From: Halanaerobiaceae bacterium
GTDB taxonomy: Bacteria; Bacillota; Halanaerobiia; Halanaerobiales; Halarsenatibacteraceae
NCBI GenBank assembly: GCA_003553485.1
Contig: PWEJ01000085.1
Location: 1-35,372, forward strand
Direction: 5' to 3'
DNA length: 35,372 nt
Part shown: one piece after another, positions 25,888 to 33,479 of the stretch
How positions within the stretch are numbered: the stretch's first letter is position 1
Layout of the letters: every line of letters starts with the position of its first letter
Notes under the pieces: generated by a model
What the model was told of the DNA's origin: nothing
Seen by the model: the letters and a program-made list of their open reading frames with translations, nothing else
Databases searched by the model: none
Position numbers and translations under genes: made by a program

Positions 25888-26601
25888 ATGAATGAGTTAT
25901 TAGAAGACGTCTCTTTAGCTAAACTAGAAAAAAAATTAGACCTTGTTTTTGCTGATAATCAACTTTTGCTTTCAGCGGTCACCCATAAATCCTTTCCCAA
26001 TGAAAACCAGGATTTGCAACTTGAGGATAATGAGAGGTTAGAGTTTCTTGGCGATTCTGTTTTGAGCTTGAGTATCTCCACCTATCTTTATCAGAATTTA
26101 CCTCAGGCTCCAGAGGGAAAATTAGCTAAAATGCGAGCCATTTTAGTAAGTGCAGATACTTTAGCTCGTAAAGCTCGGGAAATCGATTTAAGTGAGCATT
26201 TATTGTTAGGAAAGGGCGAGGAAATGACTGGTGGTAGAGAGCGAGATTCAATTTTAGCAGATACTTTTGAAGCTCTTTTAGGAGCTATTTATTTAGAGCA
26301 TGGTTTTGCTGTAGTTGATAATTTCATTATTGACTTTTTTGACCAGGACATCAACAACGTCAAGGAAGGTAATTATGTTAGAGATTTTAAAACTTTATTA
26401 CAAGAGATTGTTCAGCAGGATAGTTTAGAAAGACCTGAATATATTGTAGTTAGTGAAGTTGGCCCTGACCATGACAAATCTTTTGAAGTAGAGGTTTGCT
26501 TATCTCAAAAATCGCTGGGAAAGGGCAAAGGCTCCAGTAAAAAAGAGGCTGAACAGCTGGCAGCTCGGCAGGCCTTAAAAAATTTAGGTGAAATAACATG
26601 A
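25888..26601 (+). CDS. rnc: Ribonuclease III
   Basis: RNase III cleaves double-stranded RNA, including rRNA precursors. From ATG 25888 it has 237 residues. A GTG at 25876 that overlaps the fabF stop by 4 nt would add four residues and cannot be excluded. The catalytic signature NERLEFLGDSVL holds E52 and D56, and DTFEALLGAIYLE holds D125 and E128. A double-stranded RNA-binding domain fills about 165-237 and ends with KKEAEQLAARQAL. In most Firmicutes smc and ftsY follow; here aroH follows with an ATGA overlap. Confidence 0.95.
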   Translation: MNELLEDVSLAKLEKKLDLVFADNQLLLSAVTHKSFPNENQDLQLEDNERLEFLGDSVLSLSISTYLYQNLPQAPEGKLAKMRAILVSADTLARKAREIDLSEHLLLGKGEEMTGGRERDSILADTFEALLGAIYLEHGFAVVDNFIIDFFDQDINNVKEGNYVRDFKTLLQEIVQQDSLERPEYIVVSEVGPDHDKSFEVEVCLSQKSLGKGKGSSKKEAEQLAARQALKNLGEIT

Positions 26602-26969
26602 TGATAGCTATTAGAGGAGCTATAACAATAGCTGAAGATAAACCTGCTGAGATAAAAAAAGCTATGGATGAATTAATTAGAGAAATTTTTAGTCAAAATG
26701 ATATTTCTCAGGCAGAAATAATCAATATTATTTTTTCCTCCACAGCTGACATCAAATCTTATTACCCGGCTAGAGCTTTTAGAGAAATGGGATATGATGA
26801 TATTCCTTTATTTAGCTGCCAGGAACCAGAAATAGAAAACTCACTAGAGTTATGTATTAGAGTTTTAATCCAGGTAGAAAAAGAAAAAGAAATTCCAGTC
26901 AGGCATATTTATCTAGGTGCAGCAAAAAATTTACGTCCTGATCTAGTGGAGGAGCCTACTGATGAGTAA
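26598..26969 (+). CDS. aroH: Chorismate mutase, AroH type
   Basis: This enzyme converts chorismate to prephenate on the way to phenylalanine and tyrosine. It has 123 residues, the length of the monofunctional trimeric AroH of Bacillus. Matching active-site positions are the Arg of AIRGAIT, the Glu of CQEPE, the Arg of CIRVLIQV and the Tyr of RHIYLGAA. It begins inside the rnc stop (ATGA) and overlaps cmk by 8 nt, so it is embedded in a coupled run. No other aromatic-pathway gene is nearby. Confidence 0.93.
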   Translation: MMIAIRGAITIAEDKPAEIKKAMDELIREIFSQNDISQAEIINIIFSSTADIKSYYPARAFREMGYDDIPLFSCQEPEIENSLELCIRVLIQVEKEKEIPVRHIYLGAAKNLRPDLVEEPTDE

Positions 26970-27645
26970 AAAGATGATAGCTATTGATGGCCCTTCAGGA
27001 GCTGGAAAGTCTACCACAGCAAAGATTTTAGCCAGGAGATTAAATTACAAATATATTGATACTGGTGCAATGTATAGAGCTGTAACATTACAGGCCTTAC
27101 AAAAAAACATTGACTTTTCTGCCAAAAAAGAGATAGTAAATCTGGCTAATAAGCTGGATATCGACTTTTCTTTTCCAGATGCTGAAGGTAAGGTTAAAGT
27201 TTATCTTGAGGGCAAAGAAGTTAGTGATGAGCTTCGGACAGCTGAAGTTGATAAAAATGTATCAGAGATTGCCAGTATTCCTAAAGTTCGAGAGATAATG
27301 TTAATCAAACAGCGTGAACTGGCTAAAACTGATTCGGTGGTGATGGATGGACGAGATATTGGCAGTAGAGTTTTGCCTGAAGCAGATTTAAAAATTTATT
27401 TGACAGCTAATTTGACTACTCGGGCGGAAAGAAGAAAAGAAGAACTCCATAATAGGGGAGAAAAATTAGATCTGGAAAAGGTTAAATGTGATTTAAATGA
27501 ACGAGACAAAAAAGATCAAAATAGAGACCATTCACCTTTGACCAAGGCAGAGGATGCCATTGAAGTTACTACTGATAATAAAACTCCTCAGGAAGTTGTA
27601 GAGGAGATTTGCCGACTGCTAGAGGAGGAAGAGGAAGATGGCTGA
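26962..27645 (+). CDS. cmk: Cytidylate kinase
   Basis: Cmk phosphorylates CMP and dCMP with ATP. It has 227 residues. The P-loop GPSGAGKS is at 10-17, then DTGAMYRA, the MDGRDIGSRVLPEADLKIYL segment and RDKKDQNRDHSPL. The ATG follows GGAG within aroH. The C-terminus is unusually acidic (LLEEEEEDG). It overlaps plsC by 8 nt. The cmk-plsC-ispH/rpsA order is common in Clostridia. Confidence 0.96.
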   Translation: MSKKMIAIDGPSGAGKSTTAKILARRLNYKYIDTGAMYRAVTLQALQKNIDFSAKKEIVNLANKLDIDFSFPDAEGKVKVYLEGKEVSDELRTAEVDKNVSEIASIPKVREIMLIKQRELAKTDSVVMDGRDIGSRVLPEADLKIYLTANLTTRAERRKEELHNRGEKLDLEKVKCDLNERDKKDQNRDHSPLTKAEDAIEVTTDNKTPQEVVEEICRLLEEEEEDG

Positions 27646-28225
27646 TCTGATTTATGGTTTTTCTAAGAACTTGATTAAAATTTATGCTAAGTTAATATTA
27701 CGGGCTGAATTTATTGGGGTGGAAAATATTCCGGCCCAAGGCCCGGTAGCCGTCATGGCCAATCACATCAGTTTGCTGGACCCTCCTTTAATTGGAGCAG
27801 CAATGCCTCGCAAGATTAACTTTATGGCCAAAAAAGAACTTTTTAATAACCCAATAATTGGCTGGTATTTAAGGAAACTAGGTGCTTTTCCTGTTAAAAG
27901 AGGGTCTGGAGATATTGAGGCATTTAAAAAGTCAATGAAGATACTGCAAAGCGGTGGGGTTTTGGGGGTTTTTCCTGAAGGTACTCGTCATCCAGAAGGC
28001 AAGTTAGGAGAGCCCCATGGTGGTTCAATAGCCATTGCTTTAAGAGGAGGAGCAACAATCATTCCCACGGGGGTTAAAAATTTGAAGACTAAGGGTCGTC
28101 CTAAGGTTATATTTGGCAAACCTTTCAATTTGGAAAAAGAAGGGAAAGTTTCTCGGGAAGAACGCAAAGAGATAGCTGAAAAAGTGATGGATGAAATTGC
28201 TAAATTATTAGCAATGGATCCTTGA
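27638..28225 (+). CDS. plsC: 1-acyl-sn-glycerol-3-phosphate acyltransferase
   Basis: PlsC adds the second acyl chain to lysophosphatidate, giving phosphatidic acid at the membrane. The 195 residues make a short PlsC. The catalytic HX4D is NHISLLD (H43, D48), and the substrate motif is FPEGTR (112-117). ALRGGATIIPTGV is also typical. It overlaps cmk by 8 nt and is followed by a 159-nt leader region. Together with PlsX, PlsY and GpsA elsewhere in the window it completes phosphatidate synthesis. Confidence 0.94.
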   Translation: MADLIYGFSKNLIKIYAKLILRAEFIGVENIPAQGPVAVMANHISLLDPPLIGAAMPRKINFMAKKELFNNPIIGWYLRKLGAFPVKRGSGDIEAFKKSMKILQSGGVLGVFPEGTRHPEGKLGEPHGGSIAIALRGGATIIPTGVKNLKTKGRPKVIFGKPFNLEKEGKVSREERKEIAEKVMDEIAKLLAMDP

Positions 28226-28237
28226 TTTAAAAAAGAC

Positions 28238-28264
28238 TTTTACTTTTAGAGGTAAAATTTTTTT
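28238..28264 (+). terminator. Weak terminator after plsC
   Basis: TTTTAC (28238-28243) pairs with GTAAAA (28252-28257), with two further inner pairs. A run of seven Ts follows. The stem is A/T-rich, so efficiency is doubtful. Confidence 0.5.
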
Positions 28265-28384
28265 CCCTAAAAAGGAGGAATCTAAACTTTAATAGAGAAA
28301 GTTAACAAAGGGCAAGTATTAATAGTTTCAAGTAAAATATGTTGGTGTAATAAAGAACTGACGTGCTGGTAAGTCTGGAAGGAG
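28265..28384 (+). promoter_or_regulatory. Leader region of the ispH-rpsA gene
   Basis: This 120-nt non-coding leader contains an orphan AAGGAGG at 28272-28278 with no ATG, GTG or TTG at a usable distance. It ends in the true AAGGAGG ribosome binding site at 28379-28385. S1 synthesis is autoregulated through the mRNA leader in other bacteria; whether this leader does so is inference. No convincing -35/-10 pair was found. Confidence 0.35.
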
Positions 28385-30670
28385 GTGAAGGTTCTGGAGA
28401 TTAAGACTGCGGAGGAAGCGGGTTTTTGTTTTGGGGTAAAGCGAGCTATTGATATGGCTACAGATCAGGTAAAATCACAGGAAGATCTTCCTGTCTTCAC
28501 CTTAGGCCCAATAATCCATAATCCGCAGGTAGTAAAAAACCTTGAGAACCTGGGCATTGTCGCTGTTGAAGATTTGTCTGAAGTAGATGAAGGAATTATC
28601 ATTATTAGATCTCATGGTGTTGAACCTGAAGTAATTCAACAGGCTCAAAATAAGGGTCTGAAAATCATAGATGCAACTTGCCCATATGTGAAAAAAGCCC
28701 AGGAAAATGCAAATCTCTTAATATCGGAGGGATATCAAGCCTTAATTTACGGTGATCGAAAACATCCTGAAGTTAAGGGTATCCTGGGGGCGACTGATTA
28801 TAAGGCGAAAATTATTCAAGGTCCTGAGGATCTTAAAAAAATAAAACTAAAATCTAGAGTTGGAATTGTAGCACAGACCACAAAATCCCCGGCTTCTTTT
28901 CGTGATTTAATTGCTGAAATATTACCTGATGTAAAGGAACTTAAAATATTTAATACTATTTGCAATACCACTCAGATACGGCAAAGTTCAGCAGAAAAAT
29001 TAGCTGAAGAAGTTGAGGTAATGTTTGTTATTGGTGGCTTTAACAGTGCAAACACCAATAGATTGGCTGAATTATGTTCATTGACAGGAACGGAGACTCA
29101 TCATATTGAAACAATTGCTGATATTGATTGGACATGGTTAAAAGGAGTAAAAAAAATTGGAATTACAGCCGGAGCTTCTACTCCGGATTGGTTAATAAAG
29201 GAGGTCATTCAGGCTATGAGTGAAGAAAAAAAAGACTTAGAGCAAGAAGAAAAAGAGGAAGAATTAAAGAATGAAGAGGAAGTTGTTGTTAAGGAAGAAG
29301 AAGTAACTGAAGATGAGGTGGTTGCTGAAAAAGAGGAAGAGACTCCTGAAGATAAAGATGAGGAGGAAGCTGTTGAGCCAGAGGCAGATAGCGCCAGTGA
29401 AGAGGTCGCCGATGGTGATGAGGTTGAGGAAGAAGATAGTGAAGAAGATAGTGATGATGTTGAAGAAGAAACTTTCCAATATAGTGACAATGATATAGCA
29501 AACCTGGAAAAAGGCCAGACAGTAACTGGTACAGTAGTTGAGATCAATGATCAGGGTATATATGTTGATGTTAACTATAAAACTGATGGCTTTATTCCAT
29601 TGCGTGAATTAAGCAATGCTGATGTTGACGACCCTCATGATATTGTTAGTTTAGATGACGAGATTAAAGTTGTGATTTTAACTTTAGAAGATGATGATGG
29701 TAATATGATTTTATCAAAGAAAAGAGCTGACCAGGAAGTTGCCTGGGATGAAATACAAGAGGCCTTTGAAAATGATGAAATTATTGAAGCCAAAATTCAA
29801 AAAGAAGTAAAGGGTGGCCTGGTTGCTGATGTTGGTTTGCGAGGTTTTATTCCCGCTTCTCATGTTGCTTTAGGCTATGTAGAGGATTTAAGCCAGTATG
29901 TAGGTGAAGAAATGCAGCTTAAGGTAATTGAAGTTGATAGAAATAATAATAACGTAGTTCTTTCAGCTAAGAAAGTATTAGAGGAAGAAAGAGAGCAGCA
30001 GAAAAAGAAAACTTTAGAAAAATTAGAAAAAGATGAAGTAATTACAGGTAAAATCACCAAACTGGTTGATTTTGGTGCCTTTGTAGACCTTGGAGGTATT
30101 GAAGGGCTGCTACACATCTCTGAAATGTCCTGGGGAAGAATTGGACATCCCTCTGATGTCTTAGAAGAGGGAGAAGAAATTGAGGTTAAAGTCCTTGATA
30201 TTGATACTGATAAAGAAAGAATTTCCCTAGGATATAAGCAGTTGCTTCCAGATCCCTGGGAAGAATTTGCTCGCAAGCATTATGAAGGAGAAGTAATTAC
30301 AGGTAAAATCACCAAACTGGTTGATTTTGGAGCATTTATGGAAGTTGAAGATGGTATTGAAGGGTTGATCCATATTTCTCAATTATCTCATAAGCATGTT
30401 AAAACTGCTGATGAAGTAGTTGAAGTTGGTGAGGAAAGAGAAGCCAAAATTATAAATATTGACCCTGAGCAAAAACGAGTGGGCTTGAGCTTGAAAGAGC
30501 TGGAAGAAAAACCAGCCTCTGATAGCTCAAAGCAACCAAAGGATCAACAGCAGAGTAAAGGATCTGCTGATAAGTCAGAAACAAAAGAAGAACCTGAAGA
30601 GATGCCCTCAGGAGCTACAATTGGAGAACGTTTGGGAGATCTCAAAAATCTAATGGATGATAATGATTAA
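28385..30670 (+). CDS. ispH: IspH (HMBPP reductase) - ribosomal protein S1 fusion
   Basis: This is a 761-residue two-part protein. Residues 1-279 are 4-hydroxy-3-methylbut-2-enyl diphosphate reductase, the last step of the MEP isoprenoid pathway. The [4Fe-4S] cysteines are C15, C99 and C193, with H45, H77, H127 and the catalytic E129. Residues 280-365 are a very acidic linker. Residues about 377-704 are four S1 RNA-binding domains (starting near 377, 463, 550 and 635), then a tail ending ATIGERLGDLKNL, as in clostridial S1. Such fusions are known in Clostridia as the bifunctional reductase/S1. The start is uncertain: the GTG at 28385 abuts the ribosome binding site, and a CTG at 28394 is better spaced. 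No other canonical start precedes C15. Confidence 0.93.
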   Translation: MKVLEIKTAEEAGFCFGVKRAIDMATDQVKSQEDLPVFTLGPIIHNPQVVKNLENLGIVAVEDLSEVDEGIIIIRSHGVEPEVIQQAQNKGLKIIDATCPYVKKAQENANLLISEGYQALIYGDRKHPEVKGILGATDYKAKIIQGPEDLKKIKLKSRVGIVAQTTKSPASFRDLIAEILPDVKELKIFNTICNTTQIRQSSAEKLAEEVEVMFVIGGFNSANTNRLAELCSLTGTETHHIETIADIDWTWLKGVKKIGITAGASTPDWLIKEVIQAMSEEKKDLEQEEKEEELKNEEEVVVKEEEVTEDEVVAEKEEETPEDKDEEEAVEPEADSASEEVADGDEVEEEDSEEDSDDVEEETFQYSDNDIANLEKGQTVTGTVVEINDQGIYVDVNYKTDGFIPLRELSNADVDDPHDIVSLDDEIKVVILTLEDDDGNMILSKKRADQEVAWDEIQEAFENDEIIEAKIQKEVKGGLVADVGLRGFIPASHVALGYVEDLSQYVGEEMQLKVIEVDRNNNNVVLSAKKVLEEEREQQKKKTLEKLEKDEVITGKITKLVDFGAFVDLGGIEGLLHISEMSWGRIGHPSDVLEEGEEIEVKVLDIDTDKERISLGYKQLLPDPWEEFARKHYEGEVITGKITKLVDFGAFMEVEDGIEGLIHISQLSHKHVKTADEVVEVGEEREAKIINIDPEQKRVGLSLKELEEKPASDSSKQPKDQQQSKGSADKSETKEEPEEMPSGATIGERLGDLKNLMDDND
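30035..30330 (+). repeat. 41-bp exact direct repeat within the S1 part
   Basis: Positions 30035-30075 and 30290-30330 are identical for 41 nt and lie 255 bp (85 codons) apart, in the same frame. They encode the start of S1 domains 3 and 4 (EVITGKITKLVDFG). The flanking sequence has diverged. Confidence 0.9.
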
Positions 30671-30712
30671 GGTATCTAACTAAAAAAAAACAAATTAATA
30701 ATATTATCTGCA

Positions 30713-30743
30713 GGGGAGGATTGTTTTTATCCTTCCCTTTTTT
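30713..30743 (+). terminator. Terminator after ispH-rpsA
   Basis: A 9-bp stem (GGGGAGGAT, 30713-30721, with ATCCTTCCC, 30729-30737; one G-U pair) has a 7-nt loop and is followed by six Ts. A small second hairpin (AAGCAA/TTGCTT, 30752-30768) lies just beyond it. Confidence 0.88.
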
Positions 30744-30781
30744 ACTTGTATAAGCAATATTTTTGCTTTATTTTAAAGATG

Positions 30782-30810
30782 TTGCTTACCTGGGATAGAT
30801 GTGATATTAT
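30782..30810 (+). promoter_or_regulatory. Possible promoter of the DUF512-der operon
   Basis: TTGCTT (30782-30787), a 17-nt spacer, TATTAT (30805-30810), with a TGA directly before the -10 (extended -10). It would leave a leader of only about 13 nt before the ATG at 30830, which is short. It is therefore tentative. Confidence 0.35.
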
Positions 30811-30829
30811 TTTTACAGGAGGAAAGATT

Positions 30830-32182
30830 ATGGTTGAAATAAAAAGAATTATCCCGGGTTCCCCAGCTGAAAAGGCAGGCTTAAAAGCTGGAATGGAAAT
30901 AAAAGAGATTAATGGTGAGAAGATTAGAGATTATATTGATTATCTCTCGCTTACAACAATATCTCCTAAACTTGTAGTATCAATTGAAAGCAAAAAAACG
31001 CTGCCCTCTGGAGAGAAAGAGCAACAGGAATATTTGATTGAGCAGGAAGCTGGCAGCAGATTGGGCATAGAGTTAGAGGGAATTGTTTATGATGAATTAA
31101 AAAAATGTTGTAATAAATGCCTCTTTTGTTTTGTTGATCAACAACCTGATGGGGTAAGAGCAGAACAGATGATTAAAGACGATGATTATCGTTTTTCCTT
31201 TTTGCAGGGAAGTTTTATAACTTTGACTAATTTAACAGATAATGAGTACCATCGGATTATAAGTGAACAATTGTCTCCCCTTTATATTTCAGTGCATACA
31301 ACTAATCCTAAATTGCGAGCAGAGATGATGGGTAACTCTAAAGCAGCTAAAATTAAAGAAGACTTAGAGTTATTGGCCAGTCAGGGGATATCTTTTCATT
31401 TACAGCTGGTAATTGTTCCAGAATATAATGATAGGGAAGAATTAATAAAAACTTTAGAGGACTTATCTAAGCTGTCTGATTCGGTGCTTTCTCTAGGTAT
31501 TGTTCCTGTAGGCTTAACGGCTCATCGAGAGGGGCTTGCTGAATTAAAAAGTTTCACTCCCCGGCGAGCGAAAAAGCTCATTGAGCAGGTTAGGGATTGG
31601 CAACAACAAAATTCCAGTCAATTATTGGCAGAACGAATATTTTTAGCTGATGAATTTTTTCTTTTAGCTCAAAAACCAATCCCCTCAGAAAATTATTATG
31701 GGGAATATCCTCAATTGCAAAATGGCATAGGTTTAACAAGGCTAACCAGAGCCAATTATTATACTAAGCGAAAAGAGTTTCAATCATCAGCAAAGATTTC
31801 TGGTGACTTTGTTGTTCTTTCAAGCAAATTAGGAGCGAAAGCCATAACCCCATTAATAGATGATCTTAATAAAACTGAGGGTTTAAATGTAGAGATTAAA
31901 GTTATTGAAAATAAATTTTTAGGAGAAGAGGTTACAGTTACCGGCCTTCTGGCCGGGGAAGACATTATTTCTTTTATAAAAAAGGAAGAACTGCAGGCTG
32001 ATATATTTTTTCTGCCAGCAATAATTTTTAATGCAGAAGGAAAGACCTTAGATGGTTATCATTGGAAAGATATAATTGAATATTTTCCAGATAAAAATTT
32101 TATGATTTGTGAAAGCATGGAGGATGTTTTGGAGGTGTTTTTTAATGAAAAAGCCTGTAGTGGCAATAGTAGGCAGGCCTAA
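30830..32182 (+). CDS. PDZ / radical-SAM-like DUF512 protein
   Basis: This is a 450-residue protein of unknown function from ATG 30830, which follows AGGAGG; the frame is open further upstream, but that stretch covers promoter-like sequence. An N-terminal PDZ-like domain (IIPGSPAEKAGLKAGMEI, about 7-24) is followed by a cysteine motif CCNKCLFC that fits CX3CX2C (C93, C97, C100). This is the pattern of radical SAM [4Fe-4S] enzymes. FVDQQPDGVR and QGSFITLTNL are hallmark segments of the DUF512 family. The gene is typically upstream of der in Clostridia, and here it overlaps der by 38 nt. That linkage suggests a role around ribosome or RNA maturation, but no reaction is known to me. Confidence 0.88.
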   Translation: MVEIKRIIPGSPAEKAGLKAGMEIKEINGEKIRDYIDYLSLTTISPKLVVSIESKKTLPSGEKEQQEYLIEQEAGSRLGIELEGIVYDELKKCCNKCLFCFVDQQPDGVRAEQMIKDDDYRFSFLQGSFITLTNLTDNEYHRIISEQLSPLYISVHTTNPKLRAEMMGNSKAAKIKEDLELLASQGISFHLQLVIVPEYNDREELIKTLEDLSKLSDSVLSLGIVPVGLTAHREGLAELKSFTPRRAKKLIEQVRDWQQQNSSQLLAERIFLADEFFLLAQKPIPSENYYGEYPQLQNGIGLTRLTRANYYTKRKEFQSSAKISGDFVVLSSKLGAKAITPLIDDLNKTEGLNVEIKVIENKFLGEEVTVTGLLAGEDIISFIKKEELQADIFFLPAIIFNAEGKTLDGYHWKDIIEYFPDKNFMICESMEDVLEVFFNEKACSGNSRQA

Positions 32183-33464
32183 TGTGGGTAAATCGACGTT
32201 ATTCAACCGTTTTATTGGAGAAAGAAGAGCAATAGTTGAAGGTACCCCCAACCTAACCAGGGATAGAATTTATGGTAATGCTAAGTGGCAGAATCAAGAA
32301 TTTATCGTTGTTGATACCGGGGGAATCGAGCCTGATCCAGAGGATAATATAAAATCTTTAGTGTTATTTCAGGCTAAGCAAGCCATTGCAGAAGCCGATT
32401 TATTATTATTTGTGGTGGATAATAGAGCCGGCCTTACAGCTCAGGATGAAGAGATTGCCAATCTTTTGAGAAACTCTCAAAAAGAAATTATTATAGTAGC
32501 TAATAAAACAGAAGAATTTACAGAAGAGAATCAACCCTGGGAATTTTATTCCTTAGGATTTGACACTGTTATTCCTATATCAGCAGAACATGGAAAAAAT
32601 GTAGGTGAATTGTATGAAACTATAACAACTCACTTACCCGAGCAAAAAGAAGAGGATATCTCTGAAGAAATATTGCAGATAGCCATAGTAGGTAAGCCTA
32701 ATGTTGGTAAGTCTTCTTTGATAAATTATGTATTGGGTCAGGAAAGGGTACTGGTATCTGCTGAACCTGGAACTACCAGAGATGCTGTTGATACTATGGT
32801 AGAAGTTAATAATAATAAATTTAATCTTATAGATACTGCTGGTCTAAGGAAAAAATCTCAGGTAGACTGGTCAGTGGAGTACTATAGCAATTTGCGTTCA
32901 ATTAAAGCCATGGATAGAGCTGATGTGGTGCTGATGATGATAGATGCTAAAGAGGGAATAACCTCTCAGGATAAAAAAATTGTTGGTTATGCTCATGATG
33001 AAGGGAAACCGATTATTTTAGCAGTAAATAAATGGGATAGTATAGAAAAAGATGATAATACTGCCCGTGAATATCAAGAGGAGATATATTATCAATTAAA
33101 ATTTTTGAATTATGCGCCTGTGATTTTTATATCTGCGCTAACAGGCCAGCGGGTAGAAGAAATTTTTCAACTAGCAGAATATGTCTTTGATCAGGCCTCT
33201 TTAAGGGCAAAGACTGGTTTGCTTAATGAGGTTATTCAGGATGCAGTTCAGTTAAAACAGCCGCCCTCATATAAGGAGAGAAGATTAAAGATTTATTATG
33301 CAACTCAAACAGCTGTTAGACCACCAACCTTTATCTTTTTTGTCAATGACCCGGAGTTAGTACATTTTGCTTACCAGAGATATTTAGAAAATGCTCTGCG
33401 GGAATCCTTCGGTTTTATAGGCTCGCCGATCTGGCTAAAATTTCGCAAGAGAAAATCTGAATAG
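32145..33464 (+). CDS. der: Ribosome biogenesis GTPase Der (EngA)
   Basis: Der is a double GTPase needed for 50S subunit assembly. From ATG 32145, after GGAGGTG, it has 439 residues. G domain 1 has GRPNVGKS (10-17) and DTGG (57-60). G domain 2 has GKPNVGKSS, DTAGLRKK and NKWD. A C-terminal KH-like domain with PPTFIFFVNDP follows. Two oddities occur in domain 1. The guanine-specificity motif reads NKTE (120-123) instead of NKxD. The switch segment reads TPNLTRDR instead of TPG(V/M)TRDR. The start lies 38 nt inside the DUF512 gene in another frame. Confidence 0.95.
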   Translation: MKKPVVAIVGRPNVGKSTLFNRFIGERRAIVEGTPNLTRDRIYGNAKWQNQEFIVVDTGGIEPDPEDNIKSLVLFQAKQAIAEADLLLFVVDNRAGLTAQDEEIANLLRNSQKEIIIVANKTEEFTEENQPWEFYSLGFDTVIPISAEHGKNVGELYETITTHLPEQKEEDISEEILQIAIVGKPNVGKSSLINYVLGQERVLVSAEPGTTRDAVDTMVEVNNNKFNLIDTAGLRKKSQVDWSVEYYSNLRSIKAMDRADVVLMMIDAKEGITSQDKKIVGYAHDEGKPIILAVNKWDSIEKDDNTAREYQEEIYYQLKFLNYAPVIFISALTGQRVEEIFQLAEYVFDQASLRAKTGLLNEVIQDAVQLKQPPSYKERRLKIYYATQTAVRPPTFIFFVNDPELVHFAYQRYLENALRESFGFIGSPIWLKFRKRKSE

Positions 33465-33479
33465 GGTGAGGAGGTAAAA

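Noticed and set aside
29209-29547. Ser/Thr-rich minus-strand frame, and other frames opposite the S1 linker
   Set aside because: These are the complement of the Glu/Asp-rich linker codons (GAA/GAG read as TTC/CTC and shifted to TCT/TCC). Low-complexity antisense frames of this sort stay open by composition alone.
30746-30829. N-terminal extension of the DUF512 protein
   Set aside because: The upstream frame runs from beside the terminator through promoter-like sequence. The ATG at 30830 has AGGAGG and starts right before the PDZ-like domain.
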